Assembly (NCBI GenBank): GCA_963920575.1
Contig: OY986969.1
Location: 19,639,288 to 19,703,287, forward strand
Source: Narthecium ossifragum
Lineage: Eukaryota > Streptophyta > Magnoliopsida > Dioscoreales > Nartheciaceae
DNA length: 64,000 nucleotides
Reading direction: 5' to 3'
Positions within the stretch are counted from its first letter, which is position 1, and each line of letters begins with the position of its first letter. The notes under the pieces are model-generated. The model was not told the DNA's origin, searched no databases, and saw only the letters and a list, made by a program, of their open reading frames with translations. Positions 47,930-58,837 of the stretch are shown one piece after another. The position numbers and the translations under genes are program-made.

Positions 47930-49195
47930 GACCGACTTGTGTCTTAACTTAATCAACAAAGATGAAAATGAATTACAAACATGAAAATGACTGACTTGTG
48001 TCTTAACTTAATCAATAAAGTCTTAACTTAATCAACAAAAATGAAAATAAAGATGAAAATATAAAACATATCAGAAAATAGATGAGAAAGATGAAAATAG
48101 ATCAGGAAGATAAAAATAAATAAGAAAATTGATCAGAAAGATGAAAATAAATCATGCAGATGAAAATATATCAGAAAGATGAAAATGACTGACTTGTGTC
48201 TTAACTTAATCAACAAAGATAAAAATGAATCACAAATATGAAAATGACTGAGTTGTGTCTTAACTTAATCAACAAAAATGAAAATGATTCAGAAAGATGA
48301 AAATAACTGAATGTTGTCTTAACTTAATCAACAAAAATGAAAATGTATCAGAAAGATGAAAATGACTATCTTGTATTCTAACTTAATCAACAAAGATGAA
48401 AATGAATCAGAAAGATGAAAATGACTGACTTGTGTCTTAACTTAATCAGCAAAGATGAAAATGAATCAGAAAGATGAAAATGACTGAATGGTGTCTTAAT
48501 ATAATCAACAAAGATAAAAATGAATCAGAAAGATGAAAATGACTGACTTGTGTCTTAACTTAGTCAACAAAGATGAAAATGAATCAGAATGATGAAAATG
48601 ACTAAATGGTGTCTTAACTTAATCGACAAACATGAAAATGAATTAGAAAGATGAAAATGATTGACTTGTGTCTTAACTTAATCAACAATAATGAAAATGT
48701 ATCAGAAAGATGAAAATGACTGGCGTGTGTCTTAACTTAATCAACAAAGATGAAAATGTATCAAAAAGATGAAAATAATTGCATGGTATCTTAACTTAAT
48801 CAACAAACATGAAAGTCAATCAGAAAGATGAAAATTACTGAATGCTGTCTTAACTTAATCAACAAATATGAAAATGAATTAGAAAGATGAAAATGACTGA
48901 CTTGTATCTTAACTTAATTAACAAAGATGAAAATGTATCGGAAAGATGAAAATGACTAACTTGTGTCTTGACTTACTCAACAAAGATGAAAATGTATCAG
49001 AAATATTAAAATGATTGAATGGTGTTTTAACTTAATCAACAAAGATGAAAATGAATCAGAAAGATGAAAATGGTTGACGTCTGTCTTAACTTAATCAACA
49101 AAAATGAAAACAAATCAGTTGATGAAAATGACTAACTTGTCTTAACTTAATCAACAAAGATGAAAAATGTATCAGAAAGATGAAAATGACATTGA
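47930..49195 (+). repeat. ~59-bp tandem satellite-like array
   Basis: The unit is CAGAAAGATGAAAATGACTG, then ACTTGTGTCTTAACTTAATC, then AACAAAGATGAAAATGAAT, about 59 bp. It recurs roughly 18-21 times with a few substitutions each. Each unit carries two AAAGATGAAAATG copies separated by the TTAACTTAATC spacer. The left part of the larger region carries the same unit inverted (near 45440-45590). Confidence 0.85.
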
Positions 49196-49857
49196 CTGAA
49201 GAGAATTAGGGGAAGAAATAGGGTTTGAAATGTACCTATTTAGCCATTCTCACGAGGCAAAAAACCTAACTGATGCATTTTTCATTTTTTCCTTTTTTAG
49301 GGTTTTATTTGATTGAAATCATATGAGTAAACCCTAAATGACATTGCAATCTAATTATCATGAAATCAAGAAGATAGAAATGAATTTGTAGGCATCAATC
49401 AGAAAGATGAAAATGAATCTCAAAGATAAATTTATCAGAATCTATAGGTAAATGGATAAGAATCGAAACTTACATTATTCTCCTTTGTTTTAGGCATCTT
49501 CGCATTCTTCATCATCATGATCGAAGTCCGAATTAGGGTTGTCGGGTTGAAAAGATGAAAATGGAGGTGAGGGGGTGGAGCCATTGAGCAGCTGCAAAGG
49601 TTGTGAGGACGGCGGAGTCGAGGGAGATGACGGAAGGTTAGAAATCTCTAGTTGACGGAGACGTCGGAAGCCGGCGAGTGAGCGCGACGGTTGAAAGATG
49701 AAAATGGAAAAAGAGACGCTGGCTGGAGAGGAAAAAAGACGTAATCGAGCACGATGAATGATCGTAGAGACGTGAGGGTAGTATCGTCCTTTTTGCAGGA
49801 TTTGAGCTTATTGTCACATAAAAAAGCCGTGTGGGGTTTTCAGCAAAACTGGTGTGG

Positions 49858-50122
49858 TTTTGGACTTATGGGGGTGTAATATGGGGTTTTGTACTAATTA
49901 CCCAAATATTCTTGGTAGATATCCTTCCGCGTTAGTGTGTAACGCATCCCTTAATACTTTCTGTCGCCTTCGTCCGCCCCCCTCTCCGCTGCGGATGCCC
50001 CTGCTCCTCTCAGCCATCAAGAAGCATTCTGATCCGAATTTGTTGCTGAAACCCTAGCTTGATTCTGGGTAAACTAGCGCGCAGAGGCGGAAAAGGAGCT
50101 CCTTTTTCGATTCCGGAGCAAG
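49858..50122 (+). promoter_or_regulatory. Promoter and leader of the aminotransferase gene
   Basis: This 265-bp stretch between the repeat region and the ATG at 50123 must contain the core promoter and 5' UTR. It has no strong TATA box; the leader is CT-rich with AAACCCTAGC near 50050. Confidence 0.4.
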
Positions 50123-52385
50123 ATGGGGTGTTTGAGTGCTTTCTTGAGCAATCCCGTCATCCCGGCGGCCAATCTCCAAGGCCAATTTAGTGTTCAGAGA
50201 AGCCAGAGATCGATGATTGGAGTCAAAAGCTCAAGCATTTCTTCCTGCCTTGTTTCGGAGTCGCAGCAGAAGGAGGCTCCTAAGAGTTCGGTGAGGATCG
50301 AGTCGGGGGAGAGCGATGCGATCATGAAGGCGGAAGCGAGTGTCTTCGTGCCGACCTACGCGCGAGCTCCGGTGGTTTTCAAGAGCGGGAAGGGGTGCAA
50401 GCTTTACGATGTGGATGGGCGGGAGTACTTGGACTTGACCGCGGGGATCGCCGTCAACTCGCTGGGGCACGCCGACCCGGACTGGGTGAAGGCGGTGGCC
50501 GAGCAGGCCGCCACGCTCACGCACGTCAGCAATGTCTACTATTCGATCCCCCAGGTGAGGGCTCACGATTGTCAAATTGGTGGAAAAAACACTTCTTTTT
50601 TTCATGTTGTTAAGATGCACATTTTGTTTGGCTTCAGGTGACACTTGGAAAGCGGCTTGTAGAGTGTTCATTTGCTGACCGTGTTTTCTTTACAAACTCC
50701 GGAACAGAAGCTAATGAAGCGGCCATTAAATTTGCTAGAAAATTTCAGAGACATGCACATCCTAATGAGAAGCAAACTGCTACAGAGTTTGTTTCTTTTA
50801 CTAATAGTTTCCATGGGAGAACTATGGGCGCACTTGCCCTGACTAGTAAAGAGCATTACAGGATCCCTTTTGAACCTGTTATGCCTGGAGTCACATTCAT
50901 TGAATATGGAAACATAGAACAATCCAAGCGTATAATACAGTCGGGAAAAATAGCAGCAGTTTTTGTGGAACCTATCCAAGGTGAAGGGGGAATATATAGT
51001 GCCACCAAGGAGTTTTTACAGACGCTGCGTTCTGCTTGTGATGATGCTAAAGCTCTCTTGGTTTTTGATGAGGTACTCATCTTTATGATTGTCAAGTTGT
51101 AATTGTCGTCTGCTCCATATTATTTCCGTAATGTGCCTAGCTGCTTCTCTAGTTTTCTACTACTTGATTATGATCAAGTAGGCATTATGATTAGATATTC
51201 TCGAAGGTGTTATTAGTTCACAAGCACAACCTTCCCATGGTGTTCTGTCGTGCATGCTTTAGATTACATTAGCAACCTTAATGTTGCGCAGAACTGTGAA
51301 ATATACTGATTTACAGAGAATGGAAGTGCATATTTAAAGTGAACAAAATTATATAAGCAAACTTTAGCTTCTCTTCAGCAGGAATTGGATCAAATCATGA
51401 TCAAGATAAAATATTAGACATATGGCTTTGTAGTTATGCTGGAAAGTCTCATCCTGCTGTTAGGTGACGATAGCAGGTCAAGTTTAATGCGCGAAAGTTA
51501 CCTGAACCAAGCTTTCTTCAATGTGTGCTAATATGAGGACATTGTAGAATAGAAACGTGTGTTTCTTGGGGAGCCGGTTTACTTCTCTAGCCAATCTGCC
51601 TTTGCCCAGACAGATAGCTGTTTGGTTCTTGTCATCACATCATTTGAATGTCGAGTCTATTTGCATTATAAATCCACCAAATTTAAAAGTGCTGTCTAGA
51701 GATTACTTCTGAGTTTTCATTCCCGAGGGATATGTTAAATGCCTTGCATTTTGTTGATTATTTAACTCTCACATTGCTTCTTGATGTGTTATTTCTATCG
51801 GAGATAAACATGCCTGACTATTTTTGTGTGCGTGTTCTGCAGGTCCAGTGTGGCTTAGGACGAGCTGGTTATCTCTGGGCCCATGAGGCCTATGGGGTGG
51901 TGCCAGACATGATGACCCTTGCCAAACCCCTTGCCGGAGGTCTACCCATCGGTGTTGTTTTGACAACAGAGAAGGTAGCTTCTGCCATAAGCTCTGGTGA
52001 CCATGGCAGCACATTTGCTGGTGGCGCCCTTGTATGTCAGGCAGCCCTGACTGTGCTGGATAAGATTCAGAAGCCTGGATTCTTGGCCAGTGTGACCAAG
52101 AAAGGTCTGTACTTGAAAGAGTTGCTAACTGAGAAACTCGGAGGAAACCCCCATATGCGGGAAGTTCGTGGTCTCGGGCTCATTGTCGGGGTCGAGCTGG
52201 ATGTGCCTGCTTCTCCTTTGGTGGACGCATGCAGGAACTCTGGACTTCTGGTGCTGACCGCTGGAAAGGGTAATGTTCTGCGACTGGTACCTCCACTTAT
52301 CATATCAGAGGGTGAATTGGAGCGAGCTGTTGAGATCATAAGGCAATGCTTGCCTGTACTAGATGCTGATACAACCTCAAATTGA
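50123..52385 (+). CDS. WIN1: Acetylornithine aminotransferase, plastid/mitochondrial
   Basis: Three exons join in phase 0: 50123-50554, 50638-51072, 51843-52385; 469 residues. The enzyme is a PLP-dependent class-III aminotransferase that converts N-acetylglutamate semialdehyde and glutamate to N2-acetylornithine and 2-oxoglutarate in arginine biosynthesis. Residues 1-65 form a Ser-rich organelle-targeting peptide. Landmarks: [54 protein letters not shown] (cofactor-phosphate region), [44 protein letters not shown] (Asp for the PLP ring) and [13 protein letters not shown] with the Schiff-base Lys. It ends [20 protein letters not shown]. It is complete and looks functional. Ornithine aminotransferase is the main alternative, but the ArgD-type signature fits better. 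In Arabidopsis this gene (At1g80600, recalled) is not next to the flanking genes. Confidence 0.95.
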
Positions 52386-53247
52386 CTTTGTAACTAACAG
52401 GCAGTAATGGGAGTTAGCTCCCAATGGTTTTTGTGGTTAATTTTATATCGTGGAATAGTGGTGAAGACTTTTTTTACCGTTGCACTTGCTCATGTTATAG
52501 GCCCTCTGTAATTAATTTGGCAGGTGATTAGAAAACCTCGTCGCCATGGCGTTCAAGGAAGCTATGAAGTTGTTCACTTTTGTCACTGGACATCTGAATC
52601 ATTGCGAGTTAAATGAGCAGGTTAAGCAATTTGGTTAACACTGTTTTAACGTGTAAATTACCCTCTCAATGGTTTGCTGGGACTACACATGAACATTTCG
52701 TTACCCTAGCAATCCCCTCCTTGAAACATTTCTTCACCCGCTTTTGTTGGATCATATATTATTATGTTCCAGATAAAATCAAGCCTTCTTGATTCCTGTG
52801 AATCAAGGCCTTCAGTTCAGTTTGTGCCACTCTTCCAATTTATTGCATTCACAAAAACTATGATACCAACCCTAAACCCTAGCTAGGTTGCCTTCCTTCA
52901 ACTGGGTTTAGAGTTGGTATAATAGTTTACTGCAATATAAATATTTTTATACTGCAATATAATTTTTTTTAAAAAATAGTTATATTAAGCCTATGGAAAG
53001 CCCAGTCGAAGTAAGGCAACCTAGCCGGTCTTAACTCTTTTACTGCAATATAAATATTTTTTTTAAAATAGTTTCGCGGTATTATGTACCGTTAGTTATA
53101 GGACCGTTGCGTATAAATGCGTCCACTTGGTTTCCCGCGTCCACCACCATACCTTCTATTATCCTCATCTCTTGGCTTTCCGTAGGCTTTCATACGGATA
53201 TTTAGGGTTAGGGCTAGGGCTGCAACTAAGCTCAAACTCTTCCATCC
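52386..53247. other. Spacer between aminotransferase and PSB33 genes
   Basis: This holds the aminotransferase 3' UTR, a small foldback element (52879-53026) and the PSB33 promoter/leader (CT-rich, CCACCACCATACC at about 53141). No other gene is seen. Confidence 0.6.
52879..53026. repeat. Small foldback inverted repeat
   Basis: The left arm CTAGCTAGGTTGCCTTCCTT (plus CAACTGGG) and the right arm CCCAGTCGAAGTAAGGCAAC (plus CTAG) are near-perfect reverse complements over about 26-28 bp, enclosing about 95 bp of AT-rich loop. The phrase TTACTGCAATATAAATATTT occurs in the loop (about 52929) and again just outside the right arm (about 53040). Confidence 0.75.
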
Positions 53248-56200
53248 ATGGCGACGACGTCTAAGATCTCTCCTACAGCCGTGCTGTTCTCCTCCTCCCC
53301 TCCCCAGGGTCACCGTTCGACCACCATCCCCCCTCGCAACCCCTTCCTCACATCTCCTCGTGTTGTCTCCGGACCTCTGCGGAGCACGATTCGGAAGGCG
53401 ATGGATGTCTCCAAGGTCGAGGGAGGGGAGCCCGTGGTCTCCGCCCCGGCCACCGAGGACGACGGGAAGAATTGGTTCCCGGTGGTGCCGCTGGCCGCAT
53501 TGCCCAAAGGGGAGCGGCGGGTGATCATCCAGGATGGCGAGACGATACTTCTGCTGTGGTACAAGAATGAGGTGTTTGCGATCGAGAACCGGTCGCCGGC
53601 TGAAGGTGCCTACAGCGAGGGCCTCCTCAACGCCAAGCTCACCCAGGTTTGTGATATTTGGAATCCTGTTTTATTGACCAAGATTATTGGTTCTGGTTTG
53701 TGAAATGGAATGTGTTGCTTGAATTTTGCCTTTTTCCCCTTAATTTATCTGAAGGGATGAAGGGGTCATGTGTGTTTGTTGTTGAATTGCTGAAAAGATT
53801 GCCCCTTATTGAGATACCAGAACGGTCAAGTCTCGAACTCGACAATAGTGGATCAGTATCAGTGAAGCCATTTACTTATATTATGTTACTGTGCTTGTCT
53901 CTGATCTCATTCGATTTTGAAAAGATTTGGGTCATTGACACCATTTAGAGTTTGGCTGATGTTTATAGTTTATCACAAATTCAGGTGGTGATATTTCATG
54001 CCAAGGGAAAATAGTCAAACAATTGCGGATTGTAAATTCAATGGTGACACAAAAATCAATTGTTTGTGGTTGTGTAAAAATCTCTCCTTGTTGACAAATG
54101 TCTCTATGAGAAAGTGAATGTTACTGATCGTGCATTGAAACTTACCTGTTTACTTTGCGCATTTGGATATTGTAAGATCCATTAACCTGATGTTTTGATG
54201 CTTGTGGAGCTTGCCTGTGGCTATGCATTTGCACATTGCTAGTTCTCCACATGGTGGTTTGACAAAAGTTATATTTTTTACTTATTATGCAGTTAAATGT
54301 TTATATTGAAACACTCTAGTTTATCACTCCTAGTTGATACTTAGACCTGGGGATTTATTTGAGATGAAGATTTCCGTGAGTAAAAACCTTCCCTTTCCCT
54401 TTCCCTTTTTTGAAATAAAAGCACAAAATATCATCTCAGTCATTCATGCAAATCCTTTTGCAGCCCTTCTGAAAGACGGTTGACTAATTAAACATCTTAT
54501 TTTCTTGATCGTCTTGTTCCAACTTCCCTATATGGTAACAAGCTGTTTTCGCAGATCTGTATGAAATAGTTGGGACCATGGATTTCCATACCGGCCGGTA
54601 ATGTGCGTACCGGCCGGTTTTTACCGTATCGGTGGCTAACCGGGACTGTTTTCTCCCCCGGATCGGATTAGGGGGAGACCGGATGTGTACCGGCCGGTTT
54701 GGATACAAACCGGCTGGTACACGCTGGTTTGGATGAATATCGGCCAGTACAAACCGGCCCTTAAAAAAACCTGAGGAAGAGAGGTGAAGGAGAGGGGGAA
54801 GCAAATAGCCAAATTACATAATACAATGATGGCCGCCCATATACACCATCATATCCTAAGGTTTCGGCACATAGGGTATAGAAAATTATATAAACTACCT
54901 CTATCAACAGATTTCAAATCCGTTTTTTGTTCCAGGGGCCCCCGCTGGGGCGCTGCCCCGGGCCCCGCGACCTGACCGATCCCCGCCGGGGCGCTGCCCT
55001 GGACCCCGTTAGCTCTGCGTAGTGCGTCATGGTCGGGCCCGGAACGATCAGGCTCCACAAACTCAACAAGGAAGGGGGAGGAGAGAAAGAGCGGAAAATG
55101 TATTAAGCTATTATAAATGTAGGAAAATGGAAATGTAGAAAAATTGAAAATAATTGTAAAACTATTATAAATGTAGGAAAATGTATTAAGCTATTGCTTA
55201 TTTTTCATGTATTGTATTATATTACTTTGACAACTTATCACTCTGCTTCCATATAAGAAATAATATTTGGCTAATTAGAGATATTGAATACAAGTGAATA
55301 TCAACTTTAATTGTTAATTACATTAGTTAGCTTCAATACATTTCAAATCAAATAAGAAACGAGTGGAAAACGCTCTAAAAGAAGCCAAACCAGCCTTTCA
55401 TGACCAGTTTGGATGCGTACCGGTCCGGTACGCACCGTACCGGCGGTACGTACCGTACCGGCGGTACGTACCGTACCGGCGGGTGGCCGGAACGGCGCGT
55501 ACCACCGGGACGATAATCCATGGTTGGGACAGTTGTAAATCTTTCTTGGACAATCTCTGAGATGGAGAGGATTATGGAGGAAAGCTGTTTAAGTTGCATT
55601 TTCGCATTTTTGAGCTGTGTAAGTTACATAAGGCTTTGTATGGAGTTTTCTGGAGACCATGATGGAAAGTAACTTTGTCCAGAGGGGTTGATAAAAATTC
55701 TTTTTCTGGATGAGGTTCCATGCTTCTCTTTCCAGAAGATCTGATGGCTTTCTATAAATGGAGTTTGAAATCTTGCTCAACATTCTTATGGAAGGAATTT
55801 GACCTAGCATGTGATGGGAATATTGTACCTAATTCTATCGCTAATGAAGAAAAATGCCACTTTCTGTGTTTAGCTGATTGCCACTGAGAAACATCTGTAC
55901 CTTTCACAGCCCTATGACACATCTCCATCTATTCCTTACTACTTTCATTAAGTACTCGAATTAATTGAGGTGCAGTCGACCATGAAAAGGATGACAATGA
56001 ATGTCTACATTGAATGTATTTAACCTCTGAATCATGGTTCGATCTTCATTGAGTGGAGTGTTCTTTTATTGTCTATTGGGAGATCTATTTGCCAAAAGGA
56101 CTTTAATGACCTGCGGATTAGCTGCCGGAAGTGGTTCAATCTTTTCATGTCTGCTGGTCTTTAAAAGTCTATATCTGCGGAAACAAGTCTTAGAGCTGAT

Positions 56201-56633
56201 TTACTTGATCAGTTAATGTATGTTGGTTTGGAGATCTGGTAAAAAGATGAAGTACTTTATACTTATGTGGCATGATCTACAGTTCTGCATAAGTAGTCGA
56301 GCATAATGTAATTATATTTACTTACTAAATTTATTTTACTTAGAGGTTCGTACTCTGACTTTATTTTCATCCAGGATGGCTGTATAGTTTGCCCAACAAC
56401 AAATAGCACATTTGATCTTCGAACTGGTGCTACAAAGGACTGGTACCCAAACAATCCTGTGTTGAGGGCTCTCACACCACCTTTAAGGACCCTCTTTGTG
56501 TACCCTGTGAAAACAGATGCGGAAAACATCTACATCAGCATCAGAGGAGGAACCCAAGCTGAAGGATCTGCAGAGATTGTTTTCAGTGGGAGGGCTCAAC
56601 CTGGTGTAACTGCAAGTGATGTCAATATCGAAG

Positions 56634-56676
<43 letters not shown>

Positions 56677-57495
56677 GCGCACACACACACACTCGCGCGC
56701 GCACACACACACACACATATCCATCCACCCCCCACACGCACACAAACCTCCCTCTCTCCCTTTGTTGTTATATATGTGTGTATGCATATCTCATTGTTGA
56801 AGAGGCCTTTGTGCATGTGCACACTGTGTGCACGCACATGTAAAATTAATTAGTTCTGGTTAAAAACGAACATAGCATCAGGCCTGAGCATGAGTTGAGG
56901 CACTTTAATCATGGTTATTGTTATGGCCTGAGTTTTGGTACATCTTTAATCATACCTTGGCATGAAGGATAATGATCATCTTTGTGCTGATTCTTTTCTG
57001 CTACTTTGCTTGCATTTGAATTTTATCAATCATCATTAATGGTTAAGAATTGGAGTTGTGGATATTTTGATTTGAAATACTTGCATGGCAGTTATCATTC
57101 AAGTTCTATGCTTGTTTGCTGGTCTTCCAACTATTTTTTTTTCAGTATGTTAGCAGCAATTTATTCATTGGAGGTTCTCAGCTAGCATTCACTTGCCTGG
57201 GAGTATTGTTCGCAACCACATAAATTGTACTTTTGCTTCTGTTTTTATTCGTTCTCTCCAAATACTTCAAAAAATCAAACAATGCTTTATTTAATGCCAG
57301 GTAAGAATGATAGTTGATGAGGACTCTGAAGGATTTGGTTTCACAAGAAAGAATGAGTTGTTAAATGGGAAGGCAGCCATAATTGGTTTCCTCTTACTGA
57401 TAGATTTCGAACTGTTAACGGGCAAAGGCCTTCTCAAGGGAACGGGCTTCTTGGACTTCATCTACTCAGCTACAAAGGCTTTTAAATCTTTGTGA
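53248..57495 (+). CDS. PSB33: PSB33-type Rieske-like thylakoid protein
   Basis: Three exons join in phase 0: 53248-53646, 56375-56635, 57301-57495; 284 residues. A Ser/Thr/Pro-rich chloroplast transit peptide covers about residues 1-50. A Rieske-like domain follows: WFPVVPLAALPKGERRVI, ILLLWYKNEVFAIENRSPAE and DGCIVCPTTNSTFDLRTG. The usual Cys-X-His and Cys-X2-His iron ligands are not conserved (CPTTN where CPxHG is expected), so a 2Fe-2S cluster is unlikely; this fits published PSB33/LIL8. Near the C-terminus ELLNGKAAIIGFLLLIDFEL resembles an LHC-like membrane helix, followed by LLTGKGLLKGTGFLDFIYS. PSB33 helps maintain photosystem II and LHCII organisation in thylakoids. Intron 1 (2.7 kb) contains a transposon-like insertion; the donor of intron 2 abuts a CT microsatellite. 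Confidence 0.93.
54570..55529. mobile_element. TIR element (54576-55523) in PSB33 intron 1
   Basis: The unit begins CCATGGATTTCC and ends AATCCATGG, flanked by TTGGGA on both sides (54570-54575, 55524-55529). Both subterminal zones are rich in self-complementary CCGGCCGGT and GTACCGGCGGTAC words. A central piece at 54930-55030 contains two copies of a GGGGCGCTGCCC motif. The length is 948 bp with no transposase. The superfamily is uncertain because the apparent duplication is only 6 bp. Confidence 0.65.
56636..56720 (+). repeat. (CT)n-(AC)n compound microsatellite at a splice donor
   Basis: A (TC)n run of about 38 bp begins at the very first bases of PSB33 intron 2 (exon ends GAAGAG, intron begins GTCTCT) and passes into (AC)n interrupted by GCGC. 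Confidence 0.9.
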
Positions 57496-58552
57496 GCAGC
57501 ATCTTCTGGTTCTCTTGTGAGGTTCTGATGTTAGCTTACTTTTCATGTAAATGCAACAAGTAATATACATGCTTTTGTTGAAAGTTTCATTGTGAAGTAG
57601 CTATTTACCAGTTGAACACAGAGAACAAGGAGCTATTCAGCTAGCAGCTTTGATATGAGAATTCTTGCTGCTAGGTTGATTGTTTCAAATTGACGAGTCT
57701 TTGTGTGACAATGAGAGCAGGTCGTTTTCTTGAATCCGCCCTCAGCAGCTGGGCATCTATTCGGTGGACGGCCAAGGAAAATGAGACTTATTGAAGCGAT
57801 AAAAAAGAGACGCCTGAAAATGTAAACACATGGCAAATCTAACTATTTTCTTATAGTTTTCCTTGCCTTAATATAGTTTCCATGAGGACATAATCCACCC
57901 AATAAAGAGATTTAGGCTGAAAGATCTCTAGAAACTAAACTAATAAGTACAAAAAGGACGGCTAAAAGCATACTAAACTAAGAAAAGCATTGAAAAGTAG
58001 CTTCCTTGACACATTACCGATATAAAAAGTTTGGTAGCCGGCGAGATAAGAATCCCTCCACTAACTTAGGTTGCAAATGGCATTAGTATGTCACAATAAA
58101 ATTCAGCTAGCATGCCATTTAATAGATTTTAATTGACTAACGGACAACAATTTCAATATTCCATACATTATTTCTGATGATGATATATTTTTAATTTAGA
58201 TCTACCAACCAAGATGACGAATTTCTTCATCTTAAGAATGAGTGTCATTTGGACATTACTAAAAGAGAGAGAATATGGTAGTGGTGGTGATATCATGGAT
58301 AACTTTCGTAGCTGAGAAGTTTGAACTCATTTTAAGAAACTTTTCATTGCATTTTGGTCGATCGACAAATTCAAAGATTTTTCTAAGATGAGATATTTTT
58401 TTTATTGATTAGTTGAGTCATTAAGCTAAGCTAGCAAAGGGTTACTACCATAGGTCGAGCCTTTATCTGATTTGACAAGCTCATTTGTTTTTTATTTATT
58501 TATGAGATGAGCCAAAGGCTAGCAGTTACAAACAAAGACCCCTAAAACAGAG
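57496..58552. other. 3' flank of PSB33
   Basis: It contains the PSB33 3' UTR and AT-rich sequence with no recognisable gene. Confidence 0.55.
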
Positions 58553-58837
58553 TTACAACAATTGGTAGCTGTCTAACAGCTCCAAACTCGATTCATTGGA
58601 CCAAGTAAACGTTGTCCCAGTTCTACAACAAACTCGAACAATACTATCGGCTCTCGTATTAGACTCTCTAGGAATATAGAGGAACAAAACCGAATCAAAG
58701 AGTAGGCTGTGAAGCCAGATCTCTTTAGCCAAGAACTCTGTGTCTGGAGGCCAGCTTCTCATGCCATTGAGGATTTGAACAGCGATTAAGGAGTCCGATT
58801 CAATAATCAGGTTCTCGAGAGCTAGAAACAAGCTCAT
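58553..58837 (-). pseudogene. LINE-type RNase H domain fragment (C-terminal part)
   Basis: The minus-strand frame reads LALENLIIESDSLIAVQILN, then a helix-like stretch and FLYIPRESNTRADSIVR. The ESDSL...A and PRESNTRADS motifs are those of RVT_3-type RNase H domains found at the end of plant non-LTR retrotransposons. The N-terminal half (catalytic D near the start of the domain) is missing here. It is a dead fragment; a host RNase-H-like gene is a less likely source. Confidence 0.75.

Larger units (their letters stand above)
44869..49857. repeat. ~5-kb repeat region built from AAAGATGAAAATG units in both orientations
   Basis: The region runs between weak inverted ends (ACACCAGTTTAGCAAAA at the left; TTTTGCTGAAAACC on the reverse strand at the right). 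It consists largely of a 13-15-bp motif, CATTTTCATCTTT on the plus strand in 45.4-45.6 and 46.4-46.8 kb, and AAAGATGAAAATG at 45.8-45.9 and 47.1-49.7 kb. Motif polarity thus switches several times. It has no coding potential: the frames found are translations of the repeat. It separates the NTF2-like gene from the aminotransferase gene. It may be a foldback or Mutator-like transposon whose arms expanded; a target duplication could not be fixed. Confidence 0.65.

Noticed and set aside
47930..49195. CRISPR-like appearance of regularly spaced repeats
   Set aside because: The spacers are conserved parts of the same 59-bp unit, and the host is a plant nuclear genome; this is a tandem satellite-like array.
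50231..50671. Minus-strand 146-codon frame
   Set aside because: Shadow of aminotransferase exon 1 and its intron; it has no domain.
56459..56800. Continuous frame through PSB33 exon 2 into Ser-Leu and Thr-His repeats
   Set aside because: The frame only reads through the CT/AC microsatellite; the family sequence resumes at 57301, so the true exon ends at 56635.
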